A DNA stretch of 64,000 nucleotides from an uncultured OCS116 cluster bacterium (GTDB lineage Bacteria > Pseudomonadota > Alphaproteobacteria > Rhizobiales > TMED25), in NCBI GenBank assembly GCA_902633855.1, contig CACPHU010000005.1, positions 1-64,000 of the forward strand, written 5' to 3'. A program made the translations under genes and the position numbers. Within the stretch, counting starts at the first letter, position 1, and the number at the start of each line of letters is the position of its first letter. The notes beneath the pieces are model-generated. The model saw nothing but the letters and a program-made list of their open reading frames with translations. It ran no database searches and had not been told where the DNA came from. Of this stretch, positions 55,213-62,986 are shown piece after piece.

Positions 55213-55989
55213 ATGAACTTATTCAAAGGTAGGATATCTTATTTCTCTAAACTCGCATCAATTATACTAATAGTTTCCATATTTTTAATTTGGGAACTCT
55301 ATGTTACACTTGGCGAGGTCCCTCATTATATTCTGCCAGCTCCATCTTTTGTAATTATGACACTGTTAGACGACTGGTTTATTCTTTTTCCTGCTATGTT
55401 GAACACACTTGAAATTGCGCTTCTTGGTTTCTTACTTGCAAGTAGCGGTGGGATTCTGATTGCATTATTAATGAGCTATTCGCGCTCAGTTCAAGATACC
55501 CTCTTACCACTTGCAATTATATTACAGGTTACACCAATTGTTGCCATTGCACCCATTATTATAATCTATGTAGATAGCACATATTTGGCCCTATTAATTT
55601 GTGTCTGGCTTGTTGCCTTTTTTCCTATCCTAACGAACACATTATTTGGTTTAAATTCCGCAAATCCAGAACTCCTCGATTTATTTAGATTATATAAAGC
55701 CTCAAAATTCAAAACTTTGCTTCATTTAAAGATCCCGAACTCAATACCAAGTGTTGTCGCTGGCCTCAAAGTGTCAGCAGGATTATCACTAATTGGCGCG
55801 ATTGTTGCAGAATTTGCGGCAGGTGCAGGTGGTTCCAGCTCCGGATTGGCTTTTAGGATTCTTGAAGCAGGATATCGTCTCAATATTTCAAGGATGTTTG
55901 CATGCTTACTTCTTTTGGCTGTAATTGGTGTATTATTTCATAAATTAATCGAGATTACAGCTCAGATAGCACTTAGCAGATACAATTAA
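55213..55989 (+). CDS. ABC transporter permease (SsuC/TauC/ThiX type)
   Basis: A 258-residue permease with six membrane segments. N-terminal IWELYVTLGEVPHYILPAPS is the family lead-in (LP-P motif). The coupling loop for the ATPase is LYKASKFKTLLHLKIPNSIPSVVAGLKVSAG, and GAIVAEFAAGAGGSSSGLAFRI follows. It works with the preceding binding protein. The needed ATPase is not in the window: the next gene is minus-strand ytoQ. Confidence 0.87.
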   Translation: MNLFKGRISYFSKLASIILIVSIFLIWELYVTLGEVPHYILPAPSFVIMTLLDDWFILFPAMLNTLEIALLGFLLASSGGILIALLMSYSRSVQDTLLPLAIILQVTPIVAIAPIIIIYVDSTYLALLICVWLVAFFPILTNTLFGLNSANPELLDLFRLYKASKFKTLLHLKIPNSIPSVVAGLKVSAGLSLIGAIVAEFAAGAGGSSSGLAFRILEAGYRLNISRMFACLLLLAVIGVLFHKLIEITAQIALSRYN

Positions 55990-56002
55990 TTACGCGTGCT
56001 AT

Positions 56003-56458
56003 TTAATCTAACTTCCCATTCATCACATAATCGATTATTTTTACAACTTGCTCAGGAGTTTGAGTTACAGCAAGGCTAGCTGCATCTACTTCTTTGAGTG
56101 CGTGTGCGTGTTGATCGTGATGCATAATAATTAGGGGCTTATTTAGACCGTGTGCATATCCTGCATCGAATGCAGCATTCCACTGCTTGTATTTTTCACC
56201 AAATCGCACAACAACTAGATCAGCCTTCTGGATTAGATTCCTTGTCCTTATGGCGTTTATTTTTGCGCCTTTATGATCATGCCAGAATGACTGCTCTTCA
56301 CTACCGAGTATGTTTACACCACAATCATCGCTATTTTCATGTATTGTAACTGGGCTTGTGAACTGAACATTTAATCCTTTTTTTTCCGTCATTGAGACAA
56401 TCTGATCTCTCCAATCTGTATGTATCTCTCCTGATAAGTAGACATTAAGTTCTTTCAT
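56003..56458 (-). CDS. ytoQ: YtoQ family protein
   Basis: A 151-residue cytosolic protein with a nucleoside 2-deoxyribosyltransferase-like fold. It opens with ELNVYLSGEIHTDWRDQIV, continues with IRTRNLIQKADLVVVRFGEKYKQWNAAFDAGYAHGLNKPLI, and ends with VVKIIDYVMNGKLD, all YtoQ features. The FGEKYKQWNAAFDAGYAHG segment corresponds to the catalytic Glu region of deoxyribosyltransferases. The true substrate is not known. It is 28 bases downstream of the alcohol dehydrogenase gene. Confidence 0.88.
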   Translation of the reverse strand: MKELNVYLSGEIHTDWRDQIVSMTEKKGLNVQFTSPVTIHENSDDCGVNILGSEEQSFWHDHKGAKINAIRTRNLIQKADLVVVRFGEKYKQWNAAFDAGYAHGLNKPLIIMHHDQHAHALKEVDAASLAVTQTPEQVVKIIDYVMNGKLD

Positions 56459-56486
56459 TTCTTTCCCTCACAATAACCTTTTAATT

Positions 56487-57524
56487 TTATTTAATTAATA
56501 AGGCCGCACGACCCGTTACTTTTGCATCCTCAACCAAGGCATGCAACTCTTCTGCCTGGGACATATCTCTAACATCTGTCACTAATGGCCAGACGTCGCC
56601 TCTTGCAGCAAGATCCAAGGAGTCAATTACTTCTTGCTTTGTTGCATAGCGACTACCCATTACAATAGCCTCTTTATTTAATAAATCACCTGCAAATGCC
56701 GTAACAGCATTTTGTGGCCCGCCGCCTCCTAGGGTGACAAGCCTTCCTCCCCGAGCTAAAATCGAAAAGCCTAAATTTAATGACTCGTTGCTTGAAACAA
56801 AATCTATGACGACATCAACCCCCATTCCTTTTGTATAGTCATAAAATGCCTGATTGTCGTTGTGGTCTCTTGGATTAATACATACATCAGCACCAACTTG
56901 TTTGCATGCGTCGAATTTGTTACTAGCTATATCAACAGCAATGACTTTGCTATTTGCCCATTTAGCCATCATAATCATATGAATACCAAGACCGCCTCCT
57001 GCTCCAATTATTGCGACTGTATCTTGCGTTTTTATGGATGCATGTCGGATTACTTTGAATGGTGTGGCGATAGCGTCACATATCACAGCAATCTCTGCAG
57101 GATTTTTCTTCCAATCGAGTGCTTCGGGTATTTTTAGAAAATTTTCCGCTGGAAGCTTCATGTACTCTGCGTAGGCCCCATCAATCTCTCTGCCAACATA
57201 ACCCCCAAAATTTTCACATAGTGTCTCTCTATTATTGTTGCACCATTTACAATGTCCACAAGTCAAATAGAAATAAGCCGTTACGGCGTCACCAACCTTA
57301 AGATTTGTTACACTCTTCCCGACCTCTTCAATTACTGCAGTTATTTCATGCCCAATAATTCTTGGATAATCTACTTCTATACGTCCAGCACGAACATGTT
57401 GGATTGTAAGCCCAGAGCCACAGGCAATGATCTTTGCGACGGCCTCGTTATCACTTGGCACAGGATCTTTGACATCTTTATAAACAAATGGTGTACCCTT
57501 TGACTCCAAAACTAATGCTTTCAT
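56487..57524 (-). CDS. Zinc-dependent alcohol dehydrogenase family protein (MDR)
   Basis: A 345-residue medium-chain dehydrogenase. Structural zinc Cys are CGHCKWCNNNRETLC, catalytic-zinc His-Glu in IIGHEITAVIEEVG, and a Rossmann loop IGAGGGLGIHMIMMA. A Cys in ACGSG begins the catalytic site. ATG 57524, with GGAG upstream, is preferred over 57536. Substrate is unknown; it lies divergent from a Gfo/Idh dehydrogenase, in the second group of dehydrogenases in this window. Confidence 0.88.
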   Translation of the reverse strand: MKALVLESKGTPFVYKDVKDPVPSDNEAVAKIIACGSGLTIQHVRAGRIEVDYPRIIGHEITAVIEEVGKSVTNLKVGDAVTAYFYLTCGHCKWCNNNRETLCENFGGYVGREIDGAYAEYMKLPAENFLKIPEALDWKKNPAEIAVICDAIATPFKVIRHASIKTQDTVAIIGAGGGLGIHMIMMAKWANSKVIAVDIASNKFDACKQVGADVCINPRDHNDNQAFYDYTKGMGVDVVIDFVSSNESLNLGFSILARGGRLVTLGGGGPQNAVTAFAGDLLNKEAIVMGSRYATKQEVIDSLDLAARGDVWPLVTDVRDMSQAEELHALVEDAKVTGRAALLIK

Positions 57525-57616
57525 TGCTGTCTCCAACTTAATTGATAATTATTAAATCTTACTATAATATCAAGTATGCTTAATAACAATAATGGAATTA
57601 AATAAGTGAGTTAAAA

Positions 57617-58609
57617 ATGATAAATGCAGGCCTGCTTGGGTTAGGTTGGTGGGGAAGACTAATCATAGATACTTTAAAAGATAGCGACAAAATAAGGGTT
57701 ACATCAGCTTCTTCAAGAACGATGGGAAAACACAAAGAATATTTGGAAGAAAATAAAATTAATGCCTTTCCAACCTATGACCAAATGCTTGAAGAAAATA
57801 ATATTGACGCAATAATTATCTGTACGCCGAATTCGCAACATGAAGATCAGTTAAAGTCAGCTATTAAAGCAAAAAAACAGGTCTTTTGCGAAAAGCCAAT
57901 GGCTCTTAGCAGAAGTTCGGCAGAAAATATGATACGAATTGCAGATGAAAACAACTTTATCATCGGCATAGGACACGAAAGAAGATATGACCCTGCGATC
58001 GAAAAACTAAAATCTATCATTGATGACGACTCATTTGGTGAGAAGATGCACATAGAAGCTAATTGGTCACACGATATTTTAGCCTCACTTGACAATGATA
58101 ATTGGCGGGGCTCTTCATTTGAAGCACCTGCTGGTGGAATGACCGGAACTGGCGTGCATATGACGGATCTTTTCTTATCAATGTTTGGGAGCGTTGAAGG
58201 ACTTTTTGCCCAATCATCAAATCGAGTTTTGGGCTTTGAGACTGGTGATATATCCACGGTACAAATGAAATTCAAAAATGGTGCGACAGGCCAATTATCA
58301 GTCATATCAAAGACACCATATTATTGCAGATTAACAGCATTTGGCGATAAAATGTGGGCTGAGGTAAGAGATTTAAAGCATCCGATGTTTAAAGCAGAAA
58401 CAGAATTATCATTTTGTGAAATTGGGGCGGAGCCAATAAAAGATTTATTCCCAGCGACAGATATTATTAAGTCTAACTTGGAAGAATGGGCAATGGCAAT
58501 TCAGGGTGAAGCAGACTACAGATTCACAAATCAGGAGAAAATTGAAAATGTGGCTATCCTGGAAGCGATGGACAAATCGATAAAAGACCAAAAATGGATA
58601 AAGATCTGA
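57617..58609 (+). CDS. Gfo/Idh/MocA family oxidoreductase
   Basis: A 330-residue dehydrogenase: nucleotide-binding AGLLGLGWWGRLIIDTL, catalytic-Lys signature CEKPMALS, and APAGGMTGTGVHMTDLFLSMFGS with the probable catalytic His. It appears to be a paralogue of the protein at 8384, with the same length and loop patterns. It ends one base before the convergent SDR gene. The surrounding SDR, cupin and NIPSNAP genes suggest another small-molecule catabolic set; substrate unknown. Confidence 0.86.
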   Translation: MINAGLLGLGWWGRLIIDTLKDSDKIRVTSASSRTMGKHKEYLEENKINAFPTYDQMLEENNIDAIIICTPNSQHEDQLKSAIKAKKQVFCEKPMALSRSSAENMIRIADENNFIIGIGHERRYDPAIEKLKSIIDDDSFGEKMHIEANWSHDILASLDNDNWRGSSFEAPAGGMTGTGVHMTDLFLSMFGSVEGLFAQSSNRVLGFETGDISTVQMKFKNGATGQLSVISKTPYYCRLTAFGDKMWAEVRDLKHPMFKAETELSFCEIGAEPIKDLFPATDIIKSNLEEWAMAIQGEADYRFTNQEKIENVAILEAMDKSIKDQKWIKI

Positions 58610-58610
58610 T

Positions 58611-59381
58611 TTAAAAAATCAAATTTCCAGCATTTACCATCATCGTGACCCCAGTAATATATCTGGCGTCTTCAGACGCAAGAAAAAGTGCAGCCTTTGC
58701 GCAGTCAATAGGATCTATTAAGTTCCTCATTGGGTTCATTTTGGCAATATTCTCAATGCTCTTTGCATCTCTAACTTTTTTTACGCGCGGAGTTAATGCT
58801 GTACCGGGAGCTAATGCATTGACCGTAATCCCGAATTCTCCAGCATCTCTGGCTAATAACCTTGTCATCCCCAGTAAACCAGCCTTAGCTGCACCATATG
58901 GGATGTACGATGGCGCGTGCGGATTTGGGGCGAGGCCCGCTCCTGATGAAATATTAATAATTCGCCCGAATCTATTTTTTTTCATAATGGGAAAAACGGC
59001 TCGCGTGCAATAAAATGCTGAATTTAAATTTAAATCAATTACTCTAAGCCACTCTTGATCGTTTATATCTTCAATAGAGTCTAATTTATCGAAACCACCA
59101 ACGGCGTTAACCAATATATCTATTTTTTTGTATTTCTTAGCAATGACATTAATTGCTTTGTTTACATCCTTTGAGTCACAAACATTTGTAGTTATCAAAT
59201 CAACATAAAATTTTTTTTTATGAAATAAATTTTCAACTCTTTGTGCCTCTTTTTGATTTATGTCAATTAGGACAATATGCGCTCCCTGACTTGCGAACTC
59301 AATTGCGATCTCTTTACCGAGGCCTTGGGCGGCCCCTGTTACAATTGCAACTTTGTCTTTCAGCTTTTCTGTATCTGGCAT
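58611..59381 (-). CDS. Short-chain dehydrogenase/reductase (SDR)
   Basis: A 256-residue classical SDR. Cofactor motif GAAQGLGKEIAIEFA, Asp after the second strand (VLIDINQKEA), suggesting NAD preference, NAVGGF, catalytic Ser in INISSGAGL, and YxxxK in YGAAKAGLLGMTR; the C-terminal end is SEDARYITGVTMMVNAG. It follows the cupin gene by 17 bases, with NIPSNAP further up, so these three minus-strand genes are likely one transcript. Substrate unknown. Confidence 0.9.
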   Translation of the reverse strand: MPDTEKLKDKVAIVTGAAQGLGKEIAIEFASQGAHIVLIDINQKEAQRVENLFHKKKFYVDLITTNVCDSKDVNKAINVIAKKYKKIDILVNAVGGFDKLDSIEDINDQEWLRVIDLNLNSAFYCTRAVFPIMKKNRFGRIINISSGAGLAPNPHAPSYIPYGAAKAGLLGMTRLLARDAGEFGITVNALAPGTALTPRVKKVRDAKSIENIAKMNPMRNLIDPIDCAKAALFLASEDARYITGVTMMVNAGNLIF

Positions 59382-59398
59382 TGAGAATTTCTGATTAA

Positions 59399-59728
59399 TT
59401 ACTTTTTAAATTCAATTTCCAGTGCGATGACATCCATGTCACTTGTATTTATTGCGTTGTGTTCTAGTGGAGCCTTGATAATCGAGGCGGTTCTTGGAAC
59501 ATAATCTATTTCTTTTGTTGAACCATCTGGAAATTCGAACATCAGCTTACCTTCTGATAATTGAATTGGCATATAATCCATCTCATGCAGATGCCATCCA
59601 GTTTGTTCACCCGGTTTAAAAACCCAATGCGTTACAATCATCTCATCATTTTCGAGTAATATTTTGTGTGATGCAATCTTCCTTTCTGCTGCTAAATCAC
59701 TTGTTTTTTTATCTAATTTTGTTGACAT
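59399..59728 (-). CDS. Small cupin-domain protein
   Basis: A 109-residue single cupin barrel. The metal-binding first motif is PGEQTGWHLHEMDYMPIQLSEGKLMF (HxH and Glu-like positions), the second is APLEHNAINTSDMDVIALEIEF (His). The metal site is thus plausible. It lies between SDR and NIPSNAP genes. Such proteins act as isomerases, dioxygenases or binding proteins for small acids; role unknown. Confidence 0.78.
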   Translation of the reverse strand: MSTKLDKKTSDLAAERKIASHKILLENDEMIVTHWVFKPGEQTGWHLHEMDYMPIQLSEGKLMFEFPDGSTKEIDYVPRTASIIKAPLEHNAINTSDMDVIALEIEFKK

Positions 59729-59755
59729 TAACCCTCCTAAATTTGACTGCTATAT

Positions 59756-60082
59756 TTATTTTAGATTTGAAAAAGCCGTTGGCTGTAAAATCTGATTGGA
59801 ATATGATGAGACTAATGGACCATTTGGCTCTGTCTCGGCCCTCCTCTTAATCCATTCGGGGTCTGCTTGAAATGCATTCCACTTCTCTTCTCTTTCTGCG
59901 AGCGAGTCCCACTCGAGCAAATATGTAACATCCATATTTGACTCGCCTATCAATGTTGTCCAAAAACCAACCTGTTTTATTTCGTATTTTTCCCAAAATC
60001 CAAATACAATATTTTGAAATCTATCCAAGACTTTTGGAAGGCAGCCTGGCGTGCAATGGTAAATTCTCAATTCATATATCAT
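59756..60082 (-). CDS. NIPSNAP family protein
   Basis: About 108 residues with the ferredoxin-like alpha/beta NIPSNAP fold: MIYELRIYHCTPGCLPKVLDRF at the start and YLLEWDSLAEREEKWNAFQADPEWI later, both diagnostic. ATG 60082 is preferred because AGGATG lies about 7 bases before it; the track start 60091 has no spaced site. Members occur in catabolic operons, and function is not known. First in the NIPSNAP-cupin-SDR group. Confidence 0.82.
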   Translation of the reverse strand: MIYELRIYHCTPGCLPKVLDRFQNIVFGFWEKYEIKQVGFWTTLIGESNMDVTYLLEWDSLAEREEKWNAFQADPEWIKRRAETEPNGPLVSSYSNQILQPTAFSNLK

Positions 60083-60154
60083 TTCACTCATCCTATTTTT
60101 TAAAATAAGTATAATTATAATTGATTATGAGAAATGATACATCTTATTTCTCAT

Positions 60155-60709
60155 CTATTTTAAGTATGAATTGATCTCTTCCAATTCTTTTATAGTGAGG
60201 GGACCAATATGTCTTTTTAGTACAACACCATTGCTATCAATTACATAAGTCTCTGGAATACCATAAACACCAAGTGTAATCGCTGATACTCCATCAAAAT
60301 CAAATCCTATGCCTGTGAAAGGATTGCCTAAATCATCAAGAAATTTAACCGCATTCTCAAGTTTATCTCTATAGTTTATCCCATATAATGGTATGTCTAG
60401 ATCTTTAATTTTCATCAAAATCTCATGTTCTGCTCTGCATGGCGTACACCAGGATGCCCAGATGTTTAAGACGGAAATTTCATTTAGTTGTAGATCTGAT
60501 TTTGTAAAGCCATTAAAAACTGCTTCATCATAAACCGTAACTGCATATTCAATTGCGGGCAGCTGCTTACCGACGGAGATTGGTGCTATAACCCTTATGC
60601 TATTTTGATCTTGTTTTTGAAGGGAATAATAGAAAAAAAATATCACAAATAGAAATATTACCAGAAGCATCGAATACACCAGACTTTTACGATTATACTT
60701 CAAGATCAT
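60155..60709 (-). CDS. ccmG: Thiol:disulfide interchange protein CcmG/DsbE
   Basis: A 184-residue membrane-anchored thioredoxin-like protein: an N-terminal anchor (MLLVIFLFVIFFFYYSL), then the active site ASWCTPCRAEH and the acidic cis-Pro region VYGIPETYVID. It reduces the heme-binding Cys of apocytochrome c in the periplasm. It overlaps ccmD by 17 bases and ends the ccmABCDG operon. Confidence 0.92.
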   Translation of the reverse strand: MILKYNRKSLVYSMLLVIFLFVIFFFYYSLQKQDQNSIRVIAPISVGKQLPAIEYAVTVYDEAVFNGFTKSDLQLNEISVLNIWASWCTPCRAEHEILMKIKDLDIPLYGINYRDKLENAVKFLDDLGNPFTGIGFDFDGVSAITLGVYGIPETYVIDSNGVVLKRHIGPLTIKELEEINSYLK

Positions 60710-60836
60710 CGTCCTTCTGACTGATTTTTTCCTGTATATCTCTCAGCGATATTCTTAAATAGATATAATAGCTTAAGATTATAATGGCTGCTGACCCGAA
60801 GGAGGCTACGATAAAATAGATATATAATTCTTCCAT
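60693..60836 (-). CDS. ccmD: Heme exporter protein CcmD
   Basis: A 47-residue protein too short for the track: one membrane segment with the start MEELYIYFIVASFGSAAIII and a charged tail (QKDDDLEV). This is the usual CcmD shape, a single anchor with a basic-acidic cytoplasmic tail, which helps release holo-CcmE from CcmABC. It starts six bases after ccmC ends and overlaps ccmG, as in other alphaproteobacteria. Confidence 0.85.
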   Translation of the reverse strand: MEELYIYFIVASFGSAAIIILSYYIYLRISLRDIQEKISQKDDDLEV

Positions 60837-60842
60837 TTATAT

Positions 60843-61583
60843 TCAAAATTTCTCTTTAATGCGCCGTGCTTTGAATTTATTATTTAATATTTCTAACTTC
60901 AATGTTTGTGATAAAAAATACAGAGAAATTAAAGAAAACCCAAAAAATACGAATAATAATGGATAAAGCATTGAATAATGGATCGTTGGTCCACCCATCC
61001 GCATTACACTGGCAGGTTGATGTAGGGTGTTCCACCAGTCAACGGAATATTTTACGATCGGAATATTTATAAAACCCAATAGTGCGTAAACAGATGCGAT
61101 TTTAAAATAGCTATTTCTTTTACCATCCATTCGATATATCATAATAAGCCCAAGATATATAAAAAAAAGCAGCAAAACCGAGGTCAACCTTGCGTCCCAA
61201 ACCCACCAAACACCCCACATTGGTCGCCCCCAAAGAATGCCCGATATCAGCACAATTGATGTGAAAATTATACCAATTGGCGCTAGTGACTTACTAATCA
61301 AAGCACAAATGGGCGTCTTTGTTATAAGATATACTAAGCTCATAACTGCTATTGACGAATATATAGCGAGGCTTAGCCACGCAGATGGTACATGTAGATA
61401 CATGATTTTAACCATTGCACCTTGTTGATAATCATTTGGAGCAATAATAAGAGCAAAATAGAGTCCAATCGTAAGCACAGTTATTCCTGTAAAAAATACT
61501 AAATTTGAAAATCTGTTTATATTTCTCAGCAATTGATTTGGGTTAAATAAGTTCAAGGTAAAATCTCCCATGCCTTTATTCAC
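60843..61583 (-). CDS. ccmC: Heme exporter protein CcmC
   Basis: A 246-residue membrane protein with six segments. The tryptophan-rich heme-handling motif WGVWWVWDARLTS is intact, and conserved His residues lie in IMYLHVPSAWLSL and DWWNTLHQPASVM. CcmC attaches heme to CcmE. ATG 61583 overlaps the ccmB end by eight bases; ATG 61571 would start the MGDFTLN form. Third gene of ccmABCDG. Confidence 0.94.
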   Translation of the reverse strand: MNKGMGDFTLNLFNPNQLLRNINRFSNLVFFTGITVLTIGLYFALIIAPNDYQQGAMVKIMYLHVPSAWLSLAIYSSIAVMSLVYLITKTPICALISKSLAPIGIIFTSIVLISGILWGRPMWGVWWVWDARLTSVLLLFFIYLGLIMIYRMDGKRNSYFKIASVYALLGFINIPIVKYSVDWWNTLHQPASVMRMGGPTIHYSMLYPLLFVFFGFSLISLYFLSQTLKLEILNNKFKARRIKEKF

Positions 61584-62244
61584 TATTTACTCTAAGTATA
61601 TACGTTACTAAAAAGGGAATAATTGCAAGTGTAAATAAAGTTGCAGCACCAAGTAACAAAGATGATCTAAAAAAAGTAAAGTCTAGAATGTCATTTTCTA
61701 CGAATGGCAGTGTGCCAATTATTAAGATTGGAACGTAAAAAGGTGTGACCAAAAGTGTCACTAGTAATTCTGAATTATTCATTTTAATCGCAATTGCCGA
61801 GCCAATAGAGGCAATCAAAATCATATAAGGGCTGCTGACGATAATCAAAAAAATTATTTTGATTAGGTCGTTTGGTTGCATATTCAACATAATACCTCCA
61901 AGTGGCAAAAAAATAATCACAGGTAGAATTATTAATAACCAAAAACTAATAATTTTACTAATAAGCATAAGCTCTGGTAAATCAGACTCCAGAATTAGTA
62001 GATCAAGTGAGCCATCCCTATAATCACCCTCATACACATGTGAGATGTTCAATAAAATTGACAATAAAAAAGCAATCCACAATAGTCCTGGCGATATAAG
62101 TTCTAATAAATCAAGATTTGGTCCTATGCCAATTGGTAATAACGCAGATATTATAAGAAAAAAAGCTATTGCCATTACAAAAGTCGATTTTTTCTCAAGA
62201 TAAACAGATAGATCACGACGAATAACTGAAATAAATTGCCTCAT
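61576..62244 (-). CDS. ccmB: Heme exporter protein CcmB
   Basis: A 222-residue permease with six hydrophobic segments. Its pattern fits CcmB: a short cytoplasmic start (RQFISVIRRDLSVYLEKKS), the DYRDGSLDLLILESDLP loop, and a long hydrophobic C-terminal half. With CcmA it forms the ABC component that frees holo-CcmE from CcmC. Its ATG overlaps ccmA's stop by four bases. Confidence 0.93.
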   Translation of the reverse strand: MRQFISVIRRDLSVYLEKKSTFVMAIAFFLIISALLPIGIGPNLDLLELISPGLLWIAFLLSILLNISHVYEGDYRDGSLDLLILESDLPELMLISKIISFWLLIILPVIIFLPLGGIMLNMQPNDLIKIIFLIIVSSPYMILIASIGSAIAIKMNNSELLVTLLVTPFYVPILIIGTLPFVENDILDFTFFRSSLLLGAATLFTLAIIPFLVTYILRVNSE

Positions 62245-62843
62245 GCATCTTCCCCAATATAAATACTAGACTCATTTTTCATATTAAGTTTGGTATGAGA
62301 TGTGATTAATATCAGCTTATGATCGGAAACTTTTGACATAAAAGTATTTTTAAAATAATTCGCAGCCTGCTCATCCAAATTTGAAAGTGGCTCGTCAAGT
62401 AGCCAGATTTTTTTGTCGGACATTACAATCCTTAATAAAGCGACTTTTTTTTTCTGACCTTGCGATAAATCTCTGATTTTTCGATTAAGTAACTTGTCGA
62501 TCCCAAGTTCCTTGTGATGATTATCAGTTATTACACAGTTATAAAATTTTTCCCAAAAATTAATATTCTCGTGAACTGAAAGATTCTCTTTCAGTGCAAG
62601 CTTATGCCCTAAATATGAAATGTTTCCTCTAATAAGAATTTGGTCATTAGAATCATTACTGACAGTAATCTTACCTTTATCTTGCTCTTCTAATCCTGCA
62701 ATTATTCTCAGTAACGTTGATTTACCTACCCCATTTTGTCCAATTAGTACTGATATTTTTTCGGATGATAAATTTAGAGATAGCCCATCAAAGATTATTT
62801 TGTCTTCATATGAGAAACTCAGCCCATTTATGCTTAATTTCAT
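62241..62843 (-). CDS. ccmA: Heme exporter ATP-binding protein CcmA
   Basis: A 200-residue ABC ATPase. Walker A GQNGVGKSTL, signature LSQGQKKKVALLR, Walker B IWLLDEPLSNLDEQ, and H-loop ITSHTKL are all present. The short length and LSQGQ signature are typical of CcmA. It starts the ccmABCDG operon, divergent from acnB with a 143-base region that should carry both promoters. ccmE, ccmF and ccmH are not in the window. Confidence 0.94.
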   Translation of the reverse strand: MKLSINGLSFSYEDKIIFDGLSLNLSSEKISVLIGQNGVGKSTLLRIIAGLEEQDKGKITVSNDSNDQILIRGNISYLGHKLALKENLSVHENINFWEKFYNCVITDNHHKELGIDKLLNRKIRDLSQGQKKKVALLRIVMSDKKIWLLDEPLSNLDEQAANYFKNTFMSKVSDHKLILITSHTKLNMKNESSIYIGEDA

Positions 62844-62986
62844 TTCTTCTTTTTTTGATAATTATATTTAAAATTTCAAATTTACCTTTAAATTCTCATA
62901 CTATCAAAATATACTTGAATGTCTATTCTATCGTGGTAAAACTTAATAGTGAAACATGATTGTTTACTTTACATATAGTGTTTAAG

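Noticed and set aside
57847-58305. 152-aa minus-strand ORF inside the Gfo/Idh gene at 57617
   Set aside because: Antisense shadow of a gene with intact nucleotide-binding and catalytic motifs.
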